64,000 nt of DNA from Ciborinia camelliae (GCA_025890175.1 JANPYM010000006.1:714376-778375); one strand, 5' to 3'; shown: positions 34,885 through 47,967, numbered from the stretch's first letter. The notes: generated from the sequence alone by a model not told the origin. A program made the numbers and translations.

Positions 34885-35723
34885 ACTTGCAGACGCGCCC
34901 AGATGCGCACGGAGAGGAAGATGAATGGTAAGCTCACGCCTGCCCATGCTTCTGCGATGAAAATTTCTCGCTAGCTAACCCTTAAGGGGTGCTGGGAGAC
35001 GATGTCATGGTAGGGTGTGATACTGGGAAATCGATTTCTCTTGGAATTTCTCATTACTCACCTACCTTGCATATGGGACATCCATGGATATGTTAGTGTA
35101 CCCGCGCCGGATTTGTATACTTTGCTGGCATGGTTGCACCAGGAATGATTGTAATTGTACGATGATTATTTCGAAGGATAATGATGGATTGTTTGCTTAA
35201 TATTTGTATAATTTTTGGGGGGATTTATTGGGTTGGAGTAACGGATTGGATATCTGAGTATAGTTATTTTGTGGGTATTTTATACATAGAAGCGTAGGGG
35301 TCCACGGGTATGTGTGTTACCATTCCCCCTGAATAATAAATTAGCCGAATCGAAGGCTGATTCAAAGCTATGGATTAATTAAGGGAATGCTATGAAAGCT
35401 TTGTATATTCACCATTTCATACCTACTGTTATCAACGTTAATAATTCCCCGCATGCGAGATATGGCATGCGCAAGGACATCACGTTGAACTATGAAATGA
35501 TATAACAATTAGCCAGAGAAGTATGTACTATGTATCGAAGTAGCAGTAGCGAAGCACATCACATTTTTCAACCGAGCTTCAATATGGTTGATGAGGTATT
35601 AGATATTTCTACGTTTTCCTAATAATTATACAATATACATACGAAGAAAGATGGTGCAATGAAACTTTGCAGAGCATATTTCCGCACATCACTTTTATCC
35701 TAGCCCGGGCCCCTCGCTTTACA

Positions 35724-37567
35724 TTAATGCTTAGAAGGTCTTTCTACCCATCGAACAGACACACTCTTCGGGTTTGCCATTTGCAAAAGTAATTCCACAT
35801 TGCTATCTTTGACGACATCCAAAGTGCGTTTCCTAGCCGCATCGAGTGACTCGGCCCCGAGCGGCACCGGCTCCGCACAGTGATTCTGGAGCAGCGCCGT
35901 CAAAGTGGCCACAAATTCGACCTGTGCGAACTTTTTGCCGGGACAATTTCGGATTCCTTCGGACCATGGAAAGTATGTACCTTTTGGTGGATTGAAAAGG
36001 GTTTCCTTCTCAAGGTCGCCCGGGTTTTCAATCCATCTTGATGGCCGCCATACTAATGAGTCGCTGCCCCAATGTCGAGGGTGTGTATGCATGGCTTGGA
36101 GGGCGGGGACCACCAAATAGTCAGCTGGAATTTGATAGGTGCGACCTTCAACTGTCAGATCAGTAGACTTCGAGCCGGTGTATTTGGGTGTTCCCGGAAG
36201 AGGATTATAAAGACGTAGTGTCTCAAGCTGGAGTATAGGATCAGCACACTTTTATCTGGATCTCTGGCTCAGGAGTTAGACTTACCAAAACTGCAAAAGA
36301 TCGTTTTAGTTTCGGGAACAGATCGTTATATGCCAGTGTTTTAGGATCTTGGTTCCCTACGTAATGCTCGATCTCTTCGTGAACCCAGTCCTGAACCTCT
36401 GGGTGTGCAGTTAAAAGGAGCATGCTATAGGCAAGCGATATGGCGGTTGTATCGTGTCCAGCAAAATTGAAGACAAAAATATTACCCAGAATTTCAGCAT
36501 TCGTTAACGGCTTGAGCTTATTACTATTATAGGAACCTGAGTTTGTAGCTACGCCTTCGTCCGATGCGCGAACCAAGTTACTGACTAGGTTACCAGTACC
36601 AGATTCCCCACTCTGAATGGATTTCTTCTCGGCCTCTACTTGGGCAGCCATATGTTCGCGGAATGATTTGATAGCCCAGCCAACTTGTTGCAAGCTCTGT
36701 GGTAAGAAAGGTAAGGTGAACGATATCTCGGGTAGAACCAAAATCAACAGGACATTCTCCAGAATAATCGCAATAGAATCACGATAAGTTAAAGACTTTT
36801 GGTCCTTAGCTGTCGTGTGTGATATACTATCGAACGGATATGACTTTTGAAAAGCGACATATGCAAGGACATGCAAAGCCAGCGTCTTGGTATCATCCTG
36901 TATCATAGAGGTCCCGTCTTGACTTTGAGAGCACCAAGATTTTAACATATCTTCAGCTTGGCGTAATGATTCGCTCCATACTTGTGGACTCTTTTGTTCA
37001 TTGAATGGAGTTGCAGTGAGTTTTCTTTGTCTCTGCCAATCATGACCTTCGGCCTACGACTTATCAGTTTGAAGTGGTGACGATAGTTTGAGCAGATCTT
37101 ACGGTTGAAATGTTTGGCCCAAAGACGTTAAGGGGCTCTAGTTTGACATTAGTATAATTCCAAGGAAGCTTTCAAGTCTAAATACCCAGCATCCATAAAG
37201 GACGTACGAAATCCTTCCCTCGAGAGTATATATCGGTCACAGCGGCAGCATTGGCAACAAAGACCCAGTTCCTGGTAGGCGTGACCAGAATCCAAGCATC
37301 CCCAAGCCGCGTGTGAGTGCGGAATCTATCATGGAATTCCCATCCCAAACGGGTGTGCCTGGTGAATGAAGTTGCCCCAAAGGGAAATCGCCGTACAATA
37401 GTTTTGAAAGCCGTTTGGAACGCAATCCATATAGGGTTATCAGGTGTGATGGGACTGATTACACAAGCCAATCCCAACGCTGATGCACTTCTGTAGTTCA
37501 AGTATAATGAGTACGCATTGTACAGGAGGAAGGATAGAAGAAAGAGTATTGGATAGAAAAACATCAT
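35724..37567 (-). CDS. cytochrome P450 monooxygenase
   Basis: Four exons: 37567-37186, 37137-37103 (a 35-nt microexon), 37053-36286, 36227-35724; 1,689 nt, 562 aa. The N-terminal membrane anchor is MMFFYPILFLLSFLLYNAYS. Spliced sequence gives DFVRPLWMLEPLNVFGPNIS, then TAEGHDWQRQRKL (C-helix WxxxR), both needing the microexon. The I-helix motif is AGHDTT, the K-helix ETLR crosses join 3, and the haem loop is FPWSEGIRNCPGKKF with the axial Cys. All catalytic landmarks are present, so the enzyme looks intact. Substrate is unknown. No polyketide, terpene or peptide synthase gene is nearby, so cluster membership is not supported. Confidence 0.93.
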
Positions 37568-39536
37568 TGTGTAAAGCTTGTTATTGTCAAAGTTTGGAGA
37601 TTCTATTATGGTATCGTCCCAGGAAGAAGGGAACTATACTTAAAGAACTGAATTATTTGATCCAACAAACATCCAACAACCAGGTCCATACTAACTGAAG
37701 CTTTACAAGGGAAATACACTCACCTGGAATTCAATTGGTAATTATCGAATAGTCAAGGTCCGGCAGTATGGCAGACACCAGTACCTTAACGGCAACTCGG
37801 AACAAACCCGTGGGTAGTGTACTAGTGCCAAAATGACAACGCTAATTTAGTGCTTACCTCAACTGTTGCCCCTACCCACAATCATCTAAGCTCAGCTTAT
37901 TATCTTTTTCAACCATTAGAGACAACATTTAATTTGACATCTGAGACCTATCATACTATGTCGATTTCCAATGAAGCAGTTACATGGCAGGCAGTCTTTT
38001 GCGTCTCTAGATGGCTACCAGAAAATGGATTGGACCGTAGTCTAAAGCCAGATGCAATCAAACACCGTGGTAGTAACCACTCATACCATCGGTACCTACC
38101 TTACCTATTATCCTAATGCCCTGCAACAAGTCGCCAAGCTATACAAGCCTCGCTTCTAGGATCCAAGCTCAATCAAACCATTCGATGGGGCCCAAAGATG
38201 GGTCTAGCGACGGCGCAGCCATGATACCGAGATGGCAGTCATTTGCAGTACAGGTAGGTAGGTATCTCTTGCGACCGAAACGAGAATCTTCGATCCAAAA
38301 TTGCCATTATGAGGTTCTTCGTGGACAAGGTGCTGCGGAAAGCCTAATAACATTGATATTATAGTTACAGTCATGATTTAAGTCGCTCGGGACTGAGAAG
38401 ATATCCAGACTGCATTCGTGGAGAGATCGATAATACCATGCTCGACCTTCAAAAATATGACTCGTCACTCCCCCTCTCATCTCAAAGTGAATGGATTTTC
38501 CCACGGGGTCAGTATGGTATGGTATGGGTACCTAGGTACCTATATATCGCGGACATGGAGTTTTAGCGAAGAGCAGGGTTGGGTTGGGAATGCCTTCATA
38601 TCATCATACCATCATACCATCATACTGTGATGTGATGTGATTCAAGTTCCAATATACCGAGGAGGTAGGACATATAGGTCGGTGGGAGATTATATGTTAG
38701 GTGTAGGTGTAGGTATAGGTGTACCGGGGGTTCGTTCATATTTGTATTAAACGTACCGGTAGGTATTAAATGTCCTAGGTACCTAAACAGGATTGAATAA
38801 ATACCATTAGCGAGAACATATACTTTTCATACCTAATCTCAGACACATAAAACAACACGGATATTTAACAATGAGCCGGGGCTCTTCTGTTTTGCTTTGT
38901 TGGATGATGATTATGACAAAGGAACATCATATATTTGTATTGCCTCGACCACTATCTTATGCACAAGTCACCCCATTCCATCGCCTAGCAATCAGTATAA
39001 TCCCATTCCATTCCATTCCGTTCCATTCTCTTCCTATGCATCACATCTCATCCCATCTCATCCCATGCCATGCCATTCCATCCTATGCCATTCCATCCCA
39101 TCCCATCAATCCATGTCACTTCCCTCGAAACACTTTCATCATGCCGCCATATATCCTCCCAATCTTCCGATCGATCCATCTCAATATCTTCCAAAAGGGT
39201 TCTTCATCTTATGTTCAAGAGTCCACCCATCATATAACTCCCAGGACGCCAAGAATAAACACCTGATCCCATCTCCAACCATGTACCCTTGCCTTACCAA
39301 GACCATATCAAAACCGCTCCGTGCCACCATTCAATTCAACAACATAGGGACTATACCTCTCCACGCTATTTCATATTTAACTCCAAATCCACCCCCCAAA
39401 AAGATAACTGCGATCCATCACTGATGATCATATCGTACCAAAATCCTTTATTCAAACTTCCTCGCCGTGTCCTCTTTTTTTCTCTTGAACTCCTCGATTC
39501 ATCTCAAAATTGTGTGGGTATTTTCTTTATATTATG
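37568..39536. other. intergenic with CATTC-type satellite
   Basis: 1.97 kb without a supported gene. Holds TACCTAGGTA-type palindromes at 38528-38540 and 38774-38784, GTAGGTGTAGGTATAGGTGT repeats (38701-38722), and the CATCC/CATTC pentamer tract at 39001-39115. Frames running through the pentamers are repeat translations. Confidence 0.55.
39001..39115. repeat. (CATTC/CATCC)n degenerate pentamer tract
   Basis: ccattccattccattccgtt followed by catcccatctcatcccatgc and similar units. A related tract occurs at 50075-50130. Confidence 0.8.
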
Positions 39537-41270
39537 TCAAGATAGAGAAGGGTTTCCATCCCCAGCTCCAGCTCCATGTCGATTTCGATAACTATCGCTT
39601 CTTTCTCGGCGGCTTGCGCTTGAATCTCGATGGCTGTTACTTTGATTTCGTTGTGCCACTGCATCGTTATAACTTGGTATAGGTGGTGGTGTAGTTTTCC
39701 TTCGTAACATTGGTGTCCTTTCACTATCTGTGCTTCCTCTGGGGCTTCCTGCCACTGATGGTAAAGGACTTGTATATTCTGGAGGGGGTTGTGTATGATC
39801 GTGTACTCCCAAACCAGTTTGTGTTGTAGCACCTCCTGTTGGTGCTGGTGTAGAACTATTTGATGCCTCGCCGGGCTCTTCATGTGAAGGGATGTGTGTA
39901 AGTTGAGCTAAAGAAATATCTGTGGGTGATCGTATTGGTCCAGGACTTGTAGGTGCACCATGCCTAAAATTTCCACTTCGAGTTCGTCCATGTCGTGGAT
40001 CCGGTTGATAGTAGCCATTACTACTTTGCGCACCTTCTCTACCGGCCTCCAAAAGAATGCTTCCTTGTTCGCTACCATATGGAGGTGGAGGAGCCAGACT
40101 ACCTGTCATAGGAGCTAAACCCCACTTCTTGACATTTGCTTCAATGAAAACGAATCCGGACTGTCCAAAGTTGACATGTACTGTGCAAGGGCCATTTGCG
40201 CCAACTGCTGGAAAAAGATTTTGTGATTTGAGGCCATGTGCTACATCTTCGAGTTTCTTTCCATTTCGAGTAAAGAAGATTGTTCCAGTTCGAGGTCGAT
40301 ATCCTACACCGATAACATCCCCTTGAACATATTGTGGTCCGTATACTGGTCCGCTGAAAGGTTGATTATATCTTCGATGTCCAGTAGAGGTATAAGCTAC
40401 AGAATACTTGTGCCACCCTGCCATACATCAGTAACTACTCTCACAACTCATAATCGAATCAACATACCTGGTAATCTGAACAAAGGATAGGGCTTTGTAG
40501 CTACCCCGATGCTAATGAGTGTATTTTCCGGTTTATCGTAAATCTTCGACTCCCAATAGTAGACCTCATTCTGTTTTGGTACTGGTAAATTCGTAAGAGT
40601 GCAACATTCGCTATCGAAGAACTCGATTTCTGTCCTAGCCTCTACAAAACAATTTGCAATCTCCAATTCTGGTTCAAACTCCCAAGCCGAGACACCCTTT
40701 TCTTGAATTGCCAAGTATTGTGATAGAGAGATGTCGGTTGGTAATGAATCGGGTGGGTTTGATTGTACGAAAGCTATACAGACAACATCATTAGCATCAT
40801 CAAGAGATAGGTAGATAATGAAAAGACATACCTTTGGCTCTTAAATATTCAGTTCTTTGTAAATCATCCATCTCCTCCAAGGCTTCCGCCTCTTCCTTTG
40901 CAAAAGCCTGTTCATCATCATATTCTCCGGGCCTTCCGATCCGATCCAGTAAAATCCTTCCACTATTTGTGTATTTGAAGAAATAGACAATCAAGAAAAT
41001 GCAAGCTATCAATATGGCCGAACCAAATGAACTCAGAAGTCCTATCACAACGCCATTTATTGTCGAATCATTGTTGGAATGAAGTTGAACATCGTCACCA
41101 GCCCTACTGGTCTCAGCAGCCGCCGCGTATTGAACATTAGTCGCTTGTTGTAAAGTATCTCGAAGGGCTTCCTGAGCGCCAGCTATTATAGGTATTGATG
41201 TTGGCGTTGAGGATAAAATCGATGTCGTGAGAGTTGATTGCTGGATCCCCCGCAAGACGTCCTCCATCAT
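39537..41270 (-). CDS. SSH4: SSH4/EAR1-like SPRY-domain ubiquitin-ligase adaptor
   Basis: Three exons: 41270-40832, 40773-40468, 40417-39537; 1,626 nt, 541 aa. A luminal N-terminus is followed by one membrane helix (about 72-98; IGLLSSFGSAILIACIFLIV). A SPRY domain follows (about 200-345; YYWESKIYDKPENTLISIGV, then FSGPVYGPQYVQGDVIGVGY and TIFFTRNGKKL). The C-terminal tail carries PPPPY and PPPEY, two PPxY motifs of the kind that bind Rsp5/NEDD4 WW domains. Family knowledge: Ssh4 and Ear1 recruit Rsp5 to cargo at endosomes and vacuole for sorting into multivesicular bodies. The PY motifs and topology fit well. The tail after residue 400 is Ser/Pro/Arg-rich and disordered. Confidence 0.9.
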
Positions 41271-44200
41271 ACCTACCTAGGTACGGTATCCTTATCGCAC
41301 CTTCAGAATGTTGCCTCGTTTGTTTCCTTTCTCAAATGTCTAACGAAATGTTTTGACGAATATGAATGCAGCCCGATATTCTCGGCCAGCCGGAGTAAAA
41401 TAATATCAATCCTCGAGGCTTTGGAAGGGATCGTTTCGCGCGCCAAAGCCAAAATTAAAAAGGTAGGTTGTCGTGTTGGTTGTATGAAGTTGGTGATTTA
41501 TGGGTGGTGGAGAACAGGATTCCCGTTGCTCGTGTGGTTTGTAAAGTAAAGTTCGTATGGTAGGTAGATAGTAAAGGTAGGTGGTAGGCAAGGTAAGGTA
41601 AGGTTAATGAGGTTTGGTTAGGTTAATGTCTGGGATGGTTCGATAGACGCTTGCAGCAAGGATGTTGATTTGCCAATAATTTATTTTAGTGGCAACCTGG
41701 AATAGGTAGAATTTCTTGTTTTCGGTCGGTCACCTTACTACGGTAGGTATGTCGGATGTAGGATGTCGGCAGGTATGTAGAATTACCTATGTATGGCGAG
41801 GCGGGGAGTATTGATTCTTATTTGTCTCTATCATGTGCGCAAGTGAATGATCGATTGAATAGTGGAATGATGGAATGAATGAATGCGATGTATGAATGCC
41901 CAGGTGATATACGACTATTCCTTATATTAAGTAATGCATACATATATCGTGGTCAAGCAATCAATTTCAATTCCATCTAAAATGGAGTGAAGGGATAAAG
42001 GGGCCCGCGGCGGTTTTGAAATTAAAATTGTGAGTTCTTCTTTCAACTCTGAAAAAGTCTAAGATAAGATCTTAGGGTACGGAGGACTTGTACTGTGATT
42101 GTTGCAGCCGTTTAACTAACCTCTCATTTGGCATGAAATGAGTAGATGCGTCTGGTTACGAGTAGACAGTGGTGGTAGACATTGATGTATGTGGTGAGTG
42201 AGAGTGGTTTCAGGTGACTTGATATCAATCAATCATCGTTTCAATTTATTATGGAACATTTCATCATGAGGCCTAAGGTTCTTTTATATCCCTAGGGAAG
42301 GTCTGGGATTTTTATCTCGAATAAAGAATGAAGGAAGAGTTGAGTTGTCCTTGGGGATGGATTCAATAGTACCGGTAGGTACCTATCTAAGGTTAATATG
42401 AAGGAATGAAGGTTCAGTAGGTAAGGTAGAGTCTATCTAGGTACCTCTCTAGAACTGAATGATAGGTTACTGAGCCAGCAATATCAGGATTCAGGATTAG
42501 GTATTCAGGAAAAGAGTCCGGAGGGAGTTTCGTTACATCAATCATCTTCATCTCCACTACACATCTAGGTACCCTAGGTACGTGATATATATATCATAAT
42601 ACCTTTGGACATTCACCAATCAGAAAACTCTCCTCTCTCAGGTACTGAAATACTTCATTACTGTCACGGTACTCACTTCCACACTTCAACGTGTAGAGTA
42701 ACATCTTCCCATCTTTCCATCTTTCCAAACCAACCTATCAATCATCTGATTGTACATCACGGGCGCATAAAGTTCCCACTCCCTTACCTGGGTATTGCTT
42801 ACTCCCGCCCTCTAATATCTCACTCCCACTCTTCTCCCGAACTCATTATTCTTCGGATTTCTCGTCTCAAAGTTTCATCAATGCCCGCCCACCTTCAAGT
42901 TTATGCATTGATAGCGCATCTCAAGATCTCCATCGTTGCGCAGCCAAATCCTAGCATTTTCGGTGACCTTTGTTTCATCATCACGTGATCCGATGAAGTT
43001 TAGAGTTTACATCGGAGAGATCGCTTGCTGTGGTTCATACTGATAAGATAGAGAATCACATCCTATTAACCTGTGAGTGCGGAGTCTCTAACATCCCTAG
43101 TAGCCCTGTCTTACACACAAGATTAAAAGTGTGCCCAATATCCCACCCACGCTCCATCATCAGCTAAAATATACCGCTGGTTGGTTGCAAGAAACCATCT
43201 TTCGCCTAGGCTTACGAGCGCATCAAACACCCCAGAAGCTCATTTGGGATGGTCCGAAACGAGGCTAGATATCATCTCTTGCTTTGATCCCACTTCTAGA
43301 CAAGGCAAACCCTCGAAACATCTTTAGTTTATTGTCAGCAGTGGGATCTTTCACTAACACTTCCGACTGATGTTCATATCCTGCTCGAATATATCCTGGA
43401 CGGCGCGGGTGCTTAATGTTTTTGGCCATGCGTACAGTGATATATATATATACATGATTTTTCCATTTCGCATCTTCAGAGTCTAGGCCAGCACCCAGAT
43501 TGATCCATTTTGTAACTTGTAACCATCACCGCACACCCTCACTCACCAAGGCCTATTGCATCTAATACGTAGTCCATTCAACAATAAGAAAATATGGCAT
43601 TGCAATGTTTGTGGACAACAATTATCCTGGGATAGCTGATCAAGCCTAGATCTCATCAGATCTGGTACTAGGTTTCTGGTCAACGGTCTACTCTTGTGTG
43701 TATACAGAAATCTTTCGATAACCTGTTCTTACCCAGTTTATTGAGAATTCGTCGTGTCTGCCTGCTCCAAGGGAGTATAATCCATGATTGAGACGGCATC
43801 AGAAGTTCATTGGAGACAATCTGAGGGCATCTATAGATAACAGAGTAATTTTCCGTCGATTTTGACCATGTTCTTAGGTGCCGAAAGGTCTCTTGAGGAA
43901 ATCCAATATCGGTGCCGCAATAATGCTACCCCCATTAATGATAATAATACCCTGTCAATCGTTTAATATGGCAGATTGTATATAGCATCAGACCGTGCAC
44001 TCATGATCCGTCTTTCTTGCTACCTACCAATACTGGCAATAATGCTGACTAATCTTATCCCTTCATCATAACCTCACTTTCCTCGTCCATGTAATTATAT
44101 TCGCATGAGACAAAAAGCCCTGAATCTAAGGTTAAGTTTCAATGAATGATAAGAGCTCTCACAATATATCTTCCCCCAAATCATGAGGTTTAATGAGCTT

Positions 44201-44780
44201 GAAAGAAATGCGCAGAAAATTGAGATACCTCTATATATCCCACAAAGTCTTTCGTTCTCGCCTTCCATTTTTTCGACCTTTGCACCTGCCAACAACAACG
44301 AGTGGGGCTTGGTGATTCTGTTATATCACATTACTCCTTGCGGGAAATTGTGCGTTTGGAACTTTCAAGTCTAAGGCGGACAGCCTGGCCTTAATCTTTG
44401 ATAGATTTGGGGATTCAAGCTGAGAGAAAGAGAGAGGGGGTAGTAAGGAGCATGTCTGTACTGTTTGTCTTATGGAAATCGTATGTTAAAAGGAATATTT
44501 AATGGAGGAAGACAAAGGTGACTTGAAGCAAGGCTTTTATAACGTCATGATTTCAAATTGCACAATGTCCTGATCACTTGATGGGCAAACGGGGAAATTT
44601 ATCCACGATGCAGCCATAGTATGGTACGAATATATTTGTTGGCAAAAGGATTTATTTTTTTTTAAAAAAAAAAGAGGTCAGCACAGCCTGCCAACTACTC
44701 CGCTTTCAATACAGAGAACGAGCCTCGTTCACAAAGGCCACCTTGTATTTGAGTCTCTTCAAGGCTATCGGCTCAACCAT
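41271..44780. other. 3.5-kb intergenic region
   Basis: Longest gene-free stretch apart from the transposon flanks. Repeated GTAGGTA/TACCTACC words and TACCTAGGTA palindromes (41271-41284, 42380-42390, 42565-42581), a tatatatatata run at 43439-43452, and a poly-A/T run at 44655-44672. A 127-codon frame at 42605-42988 lacks coding character and homology I recognise. The region could hold long regulatory sequence or an undetected noncoding RNA; nothing specific seen. Confidence 0.5.
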
Positions 44781-45260
44781 TCAATTAGTCCAGAGAGGAT
44801 CAGCCAGGTTCTTTAAGGAATCATTCAAAGTGTCGAGGCACCGGAGCAACTTTTCCTTCTTCAAAAGTCCCTCTTCCGCCGATTTCCACATCCTCTCTAA
44901 CGCACGCTTCGTCTCAACGATTCGAATGGCTTCCCGGTCCGCCAATTCACTGCAGCGACCCAACTCCTCTTTCAAGAAAATTGCTGCCGCCTCGGGAGTC
45001 TTCAGCTGTGCCCTGCGAAGTATATCATCCTTCTCCTCTAGGTGCTGGCTCACCCCCCTATTCCAATCCCTCGAACCATGTTCGAACATTTCTCGGTAAC
45101 TGGTTTGCGAGCGGTCCTTCTCTGCCTCAAATGCCTCCCATCTCTCACGCGCATTGTTTATTTGTCCCAGCGTCCCCAAGTCCTCAACTATAACCGACCT
45201 TCTGCATCGCATCTTCGCAAGGCTCATCCTGATGCCGACGTCTATCTTTCGGTCCGCCAT
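44781..45260 (-). CDS. hypothetical charged coiled-coil protein
   Basis: Single exon of 159 aa (MADRKIDVGIRMSLAKMRCR). Not recognised. The sequence is hydrophilic with regular Glu/Arg/Leu spacing (KDDILRRAQLKTPEAAAIFL; REAIRIVETKRALERMWKSA), predicting long helices or a coiled coil. No signal peptide or membrane segment. Composition is balanced and not repeat-derived, which favours a real gene. It lies alone in a gene-poor, repeat-rich area, so it may be an orphan. The opposite-strand frames are its shadows. Confidence 0.45.
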   Translation of the reverse strand: MADRKIDVGIRMSLAKMRCRRSVIVEDLGTLGQINNARERWEAFEAEKDRSQTSYREMFEHGSRDWNRGVSQHLEEKDDILRRAQLKTPEAAAIFLKEELGRCSELADREAIRIVETKRALERMWKSAEEGLLKKEKLLRCLDTLNDSLKNLADPLWTN

Positions 45261-46629
45261 CTCTTCGATTACTGAGGAGGTCGGAATACAAAAGATTGAT
45301 AGGATAGTCGTAATGATGGATTTGGTAATCTGTGTGGTAGAATTTCAGCCACAGATGAGGTCGTTTTTATTCAATCTTCGAAATCGATGCGATAGATAAT
45401 TCAACAGTATCTAATATGCGATATTGACGAGAAGAGAGGGTTTAGAGATATAGAAACAGATGGCAAAAATGGTTTATTCTTATAGTTCCAAGAATGAATT
45501 GAAATTCAATTGTACAGATATGTATCAATGGTATGTGGAAAATAATGAGAATGAGAAGAAGTATCTCCTTATTCAATTGTGGTGGCAAGATAAGATGCGA
45601 TGATGAATGTATGCCTGTCTTGAATGAAGGATCAAAAGAGATTGTATGAATCTAGGTATGATGTCTAGATATTTCGAGGTTTGAGGAAAAGGAAAAGGAA
45701 TATTTTGGGGGCTTGGGGAATATTATGATTTCGACTGGACTAGTGGTATAGTGTGGAATCATGTGATGGTTTCTTCAAAGCTATCTTAGTTAATTAGTCC
45801 TAACTTCACTAGCTTTACTGGTTTCGTTTGTGCCACCATTCAAGATCATGAAAGCTCGAGATCGACCACGCTAGTTGGTGGCTAAACCCAAGCGATTAGT
45901 CAAGCATGATGTATAGCTTGATTATTTGGGAATTCGAAGCATCTCTTGCTGTAAAAGAAGTGGAACTTTTAATGGATTGGGTGCATTTATCCAAGGTACT
46001 CTTCATGCTAGAAAGTTGCCAGTGGCAAGATGGCTAGAGAGTTGAAGCTTCACCACTTGAAAAGCCGGTTTTCGCTTATTCAAACGCGGCCGACTCCGAC
46101 CGCTGGTAGCGCGGCTCGGTGCCATTTACTAGTGAGTTAGTTGGGCTTATAGCTTTATATGACTGGGGAAAATATTGTAATGTAATCGGATGGATCGTTG
46201 GTGTGCCTTTTGATGTTTAGAGCTTATCACCTATCTCAATTATTCAGGGGGTCCCAAGTGATTTATTTCCATGCCCGTATGCATCAATTCATCCTTCGAG
46301 GGAGAGAAACTTTGCGTCGCGAGGTCTATGGCAAGTTCTTTTGAAAGAAAGAACAAACTTGGAATTCCAAAGTGGGGGATGGGATAGGATAGGATGGATA
46401 GGATAGGATAGACTGACTGGTGATCGCATGTACGGTTGCCGAGTCGTGAATATGTGTAAGAGGTTTAGATTCATTTGCTCTATGCTGCAGGCGGAAGATG
46501 AACGTCTTTCCTCAACCATTTTTACCAAAGTCCAATGCACAAAGTCTAATGCACAAATCCAATGCACAAAACAAAATAGGATAATGATCAGCCTCGCCAC
46601 CGACCTATCGCTAATAGCTTATCGGTGAC
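45261..46629. other. intergenic
   Basis: 1.37 kb with no supported gene. Contains (GGATA)n at 46379-46412 (gggataggataggatggata) and, at 46530-46570, three spaced copies of caatgcaca-type words that match the gtccaacgca words flanking the paralogous segment near 47920 and 48350. Confidence 0.5.
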
Positions 46630-46950
46630 TCAAATTTCAAACGCTTGGGACGTTTCTTGAGTAATTGCAGCGTCTTCAAACGCTTGACTTATGCGATTCC
46701 GTAGTTCTTGGAGCTCCTGCTGCCTTTCGACCTCCTGTAGCCATTGAATCTTCCGTCGGCGTTCGTACGCCAGCCGCTGTTCCACGCAGTCAGAACCATT
46801 TCCCTTATCTATCAACTCGTATGTCTCGGGCCTCCTATCATACCCCGGACCATGCCAGATGGTACCTTCTCTTACAGGATCGCATAATTCTTCGTCCGCT
46901 GATATCGTAACTTCTTCACCGTTAATTTTGTTGCAGTGGCATTTTATCAT
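46630..46950 (-). CDS. orphan ORF A, decayed paralogue of the ORF at 48448-48954
   Basis: 106 aa from the ATG at 46950 (MIKCHCNKINGEEV). The N-terminus aligns with its paralogue if reading begins eight codons earlier: ICTIKIDMIKCHC here versus MCTKRYYYRQCWC there. The start codon of the paralogue corresponds to ATA at 46971-46969 here. The middle holds EELCDPVREGTIW and the C-terminal half is a Gln/Glu/Arg-rich helix (WLQEVERQQELQELRNRI). Homology at DNA level continues past the stop. A G-to-A start-codon loss fits cytosine-deamination decay, so this copy may be a pseudogene using an internal ATG. Function unknown. Confidence 0.4.
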   Translation of the reverse strand: MIKCHCNKINGEEVTISADEELCDPVREGTIWHGPGYDRRPETYELIDKGNGSDCVEQRLAYERRRKIQWLQEVERQQELQELRNRISQAFEDAAITQETSQAFEI

Positions 46951-47040
46951 GTCAATCTTTATGGTACATATCTTGTATTGATGTCTGATGATATGTCGTT
47001 GATATGTCGATGAGATGGTGATAAGATGGTGATGAAGGGG

Positions 47041-47100
47041 ATGATGATAATGGCGATGATGATGATGATGATGATGATGGTAGTGGTAGTGGTAATTATA
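47041..47100. repeat. (GAT)n / (GTA GTG) microsatellite upstream of ORF A
   Basis: gatgatgatgatgatgatga followed by ggtagtggtagtggtaatta, directly 5' of ORF A on its coding strand. Gives a spurious His/Tyr-rich reading on the minus strand. Confidence 0.85.
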
Positions 47101-47860
47101 ATTTGGCAACGATATGGCGATGAGAAAACGATGAAAATTAAAATCGAGTTTGTAGATTCAAGGTTGAAACCTCTGCACAGGAGGGAATGAAACGCGTCTG
47201 CGTAGAGTAAGTTGAGTACAAACAGTCATTTCATTTCGACTTCCTTGCAATTGCAATTCCTTCGAAAAGAGTCATTTGGATGCCGAGGAGCAACATCCAC
47301 CCTTCATCTCTTGCTCAAAGTTCCAGCGCCTTTGAAATAACGGAAAAATCATAAATAAAACGTGTGTGACAGCTTGATCTATCAATTATGATACCAGTGG
47401 AAAATGGAAAATGGAAAATTTTCTATCCTCGAGCCTTCTGTACATGTACCGATTCTTGCTCTTTTAATTCGTACTCTGTCGTTCATCATCCACAGTGTGG
47501 TATCTTGTCATGGTATTAATGTGTATGGAGTATATATCTACGACTCTTGTATTTCTTGATCACAGGGCTAGGTACCCGTACCCTACCGGGAGTACTTGAA
47601 CTCTTAGGTTGGTTACCTATCAAACCGCAGGTAATTCTGTGATCGTTTTATATAGTTGTTCAAAGTTGAAATCATTCTTAACTACCTATTTAAAATATTA
47701 CATGGCCATATTCCTTACCCTATCCAACCCTGACACGATGGATGGCAAGTTGAAAGCCAGCCGGAGGGATGTGAACTGATGATCACATTTATTGAATATG
47801 ACAAGTCTCGAATATAGGAGTTACGAATATAGGGAAAAGGTTTATATGAATTATTCCCTC
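47101..47860. other. intergenic between the paralogous segments
   Basis: 760 bp without a supported gene. Contains gtggaaaatggaaaatggaa (47397-47416) and ctaggtacccgtaccctacc (47568-47587). Confidence 0.5.
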
Positions 47861-47967
47861 GACGCACCAGGCGGAGCATGATATCTTTCTAATCTATTAC
47901 ACAAAACGCCTAACGCAAATGTCCAACGCATGGTAACCGAGATGGTCATCGGGCGGAGGATCGGATA

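Larger units (their letters stand above)
34057..35723. other. intergenic
   Basis: 1.67 kb between the transporter and the convergent P450. Contains (CCTTA)n at 34168-34193 and (TATAA)n at 34855-34884. No gene supported. Confidence 0.55.

Noticed and set aside
38871..39424. His/Pro/Ser-rich plus-strand ORFs
   Set aside because: They arise from the CATTC/CATCC pentamer tract and show no conserved features.
35724..41270. Secondary-metabolite cluster around the P450
   Set aside because: No backbone synthase, transporter or cluster regulator nearby; neighbours are a potassium transporter and an endosomal adaptor.
42605..42988. 127-codon plus-strand ORF
   Set aside because: No recognisable motif, biased His/Ser/Ile composition and no splice partner; treated as chance.
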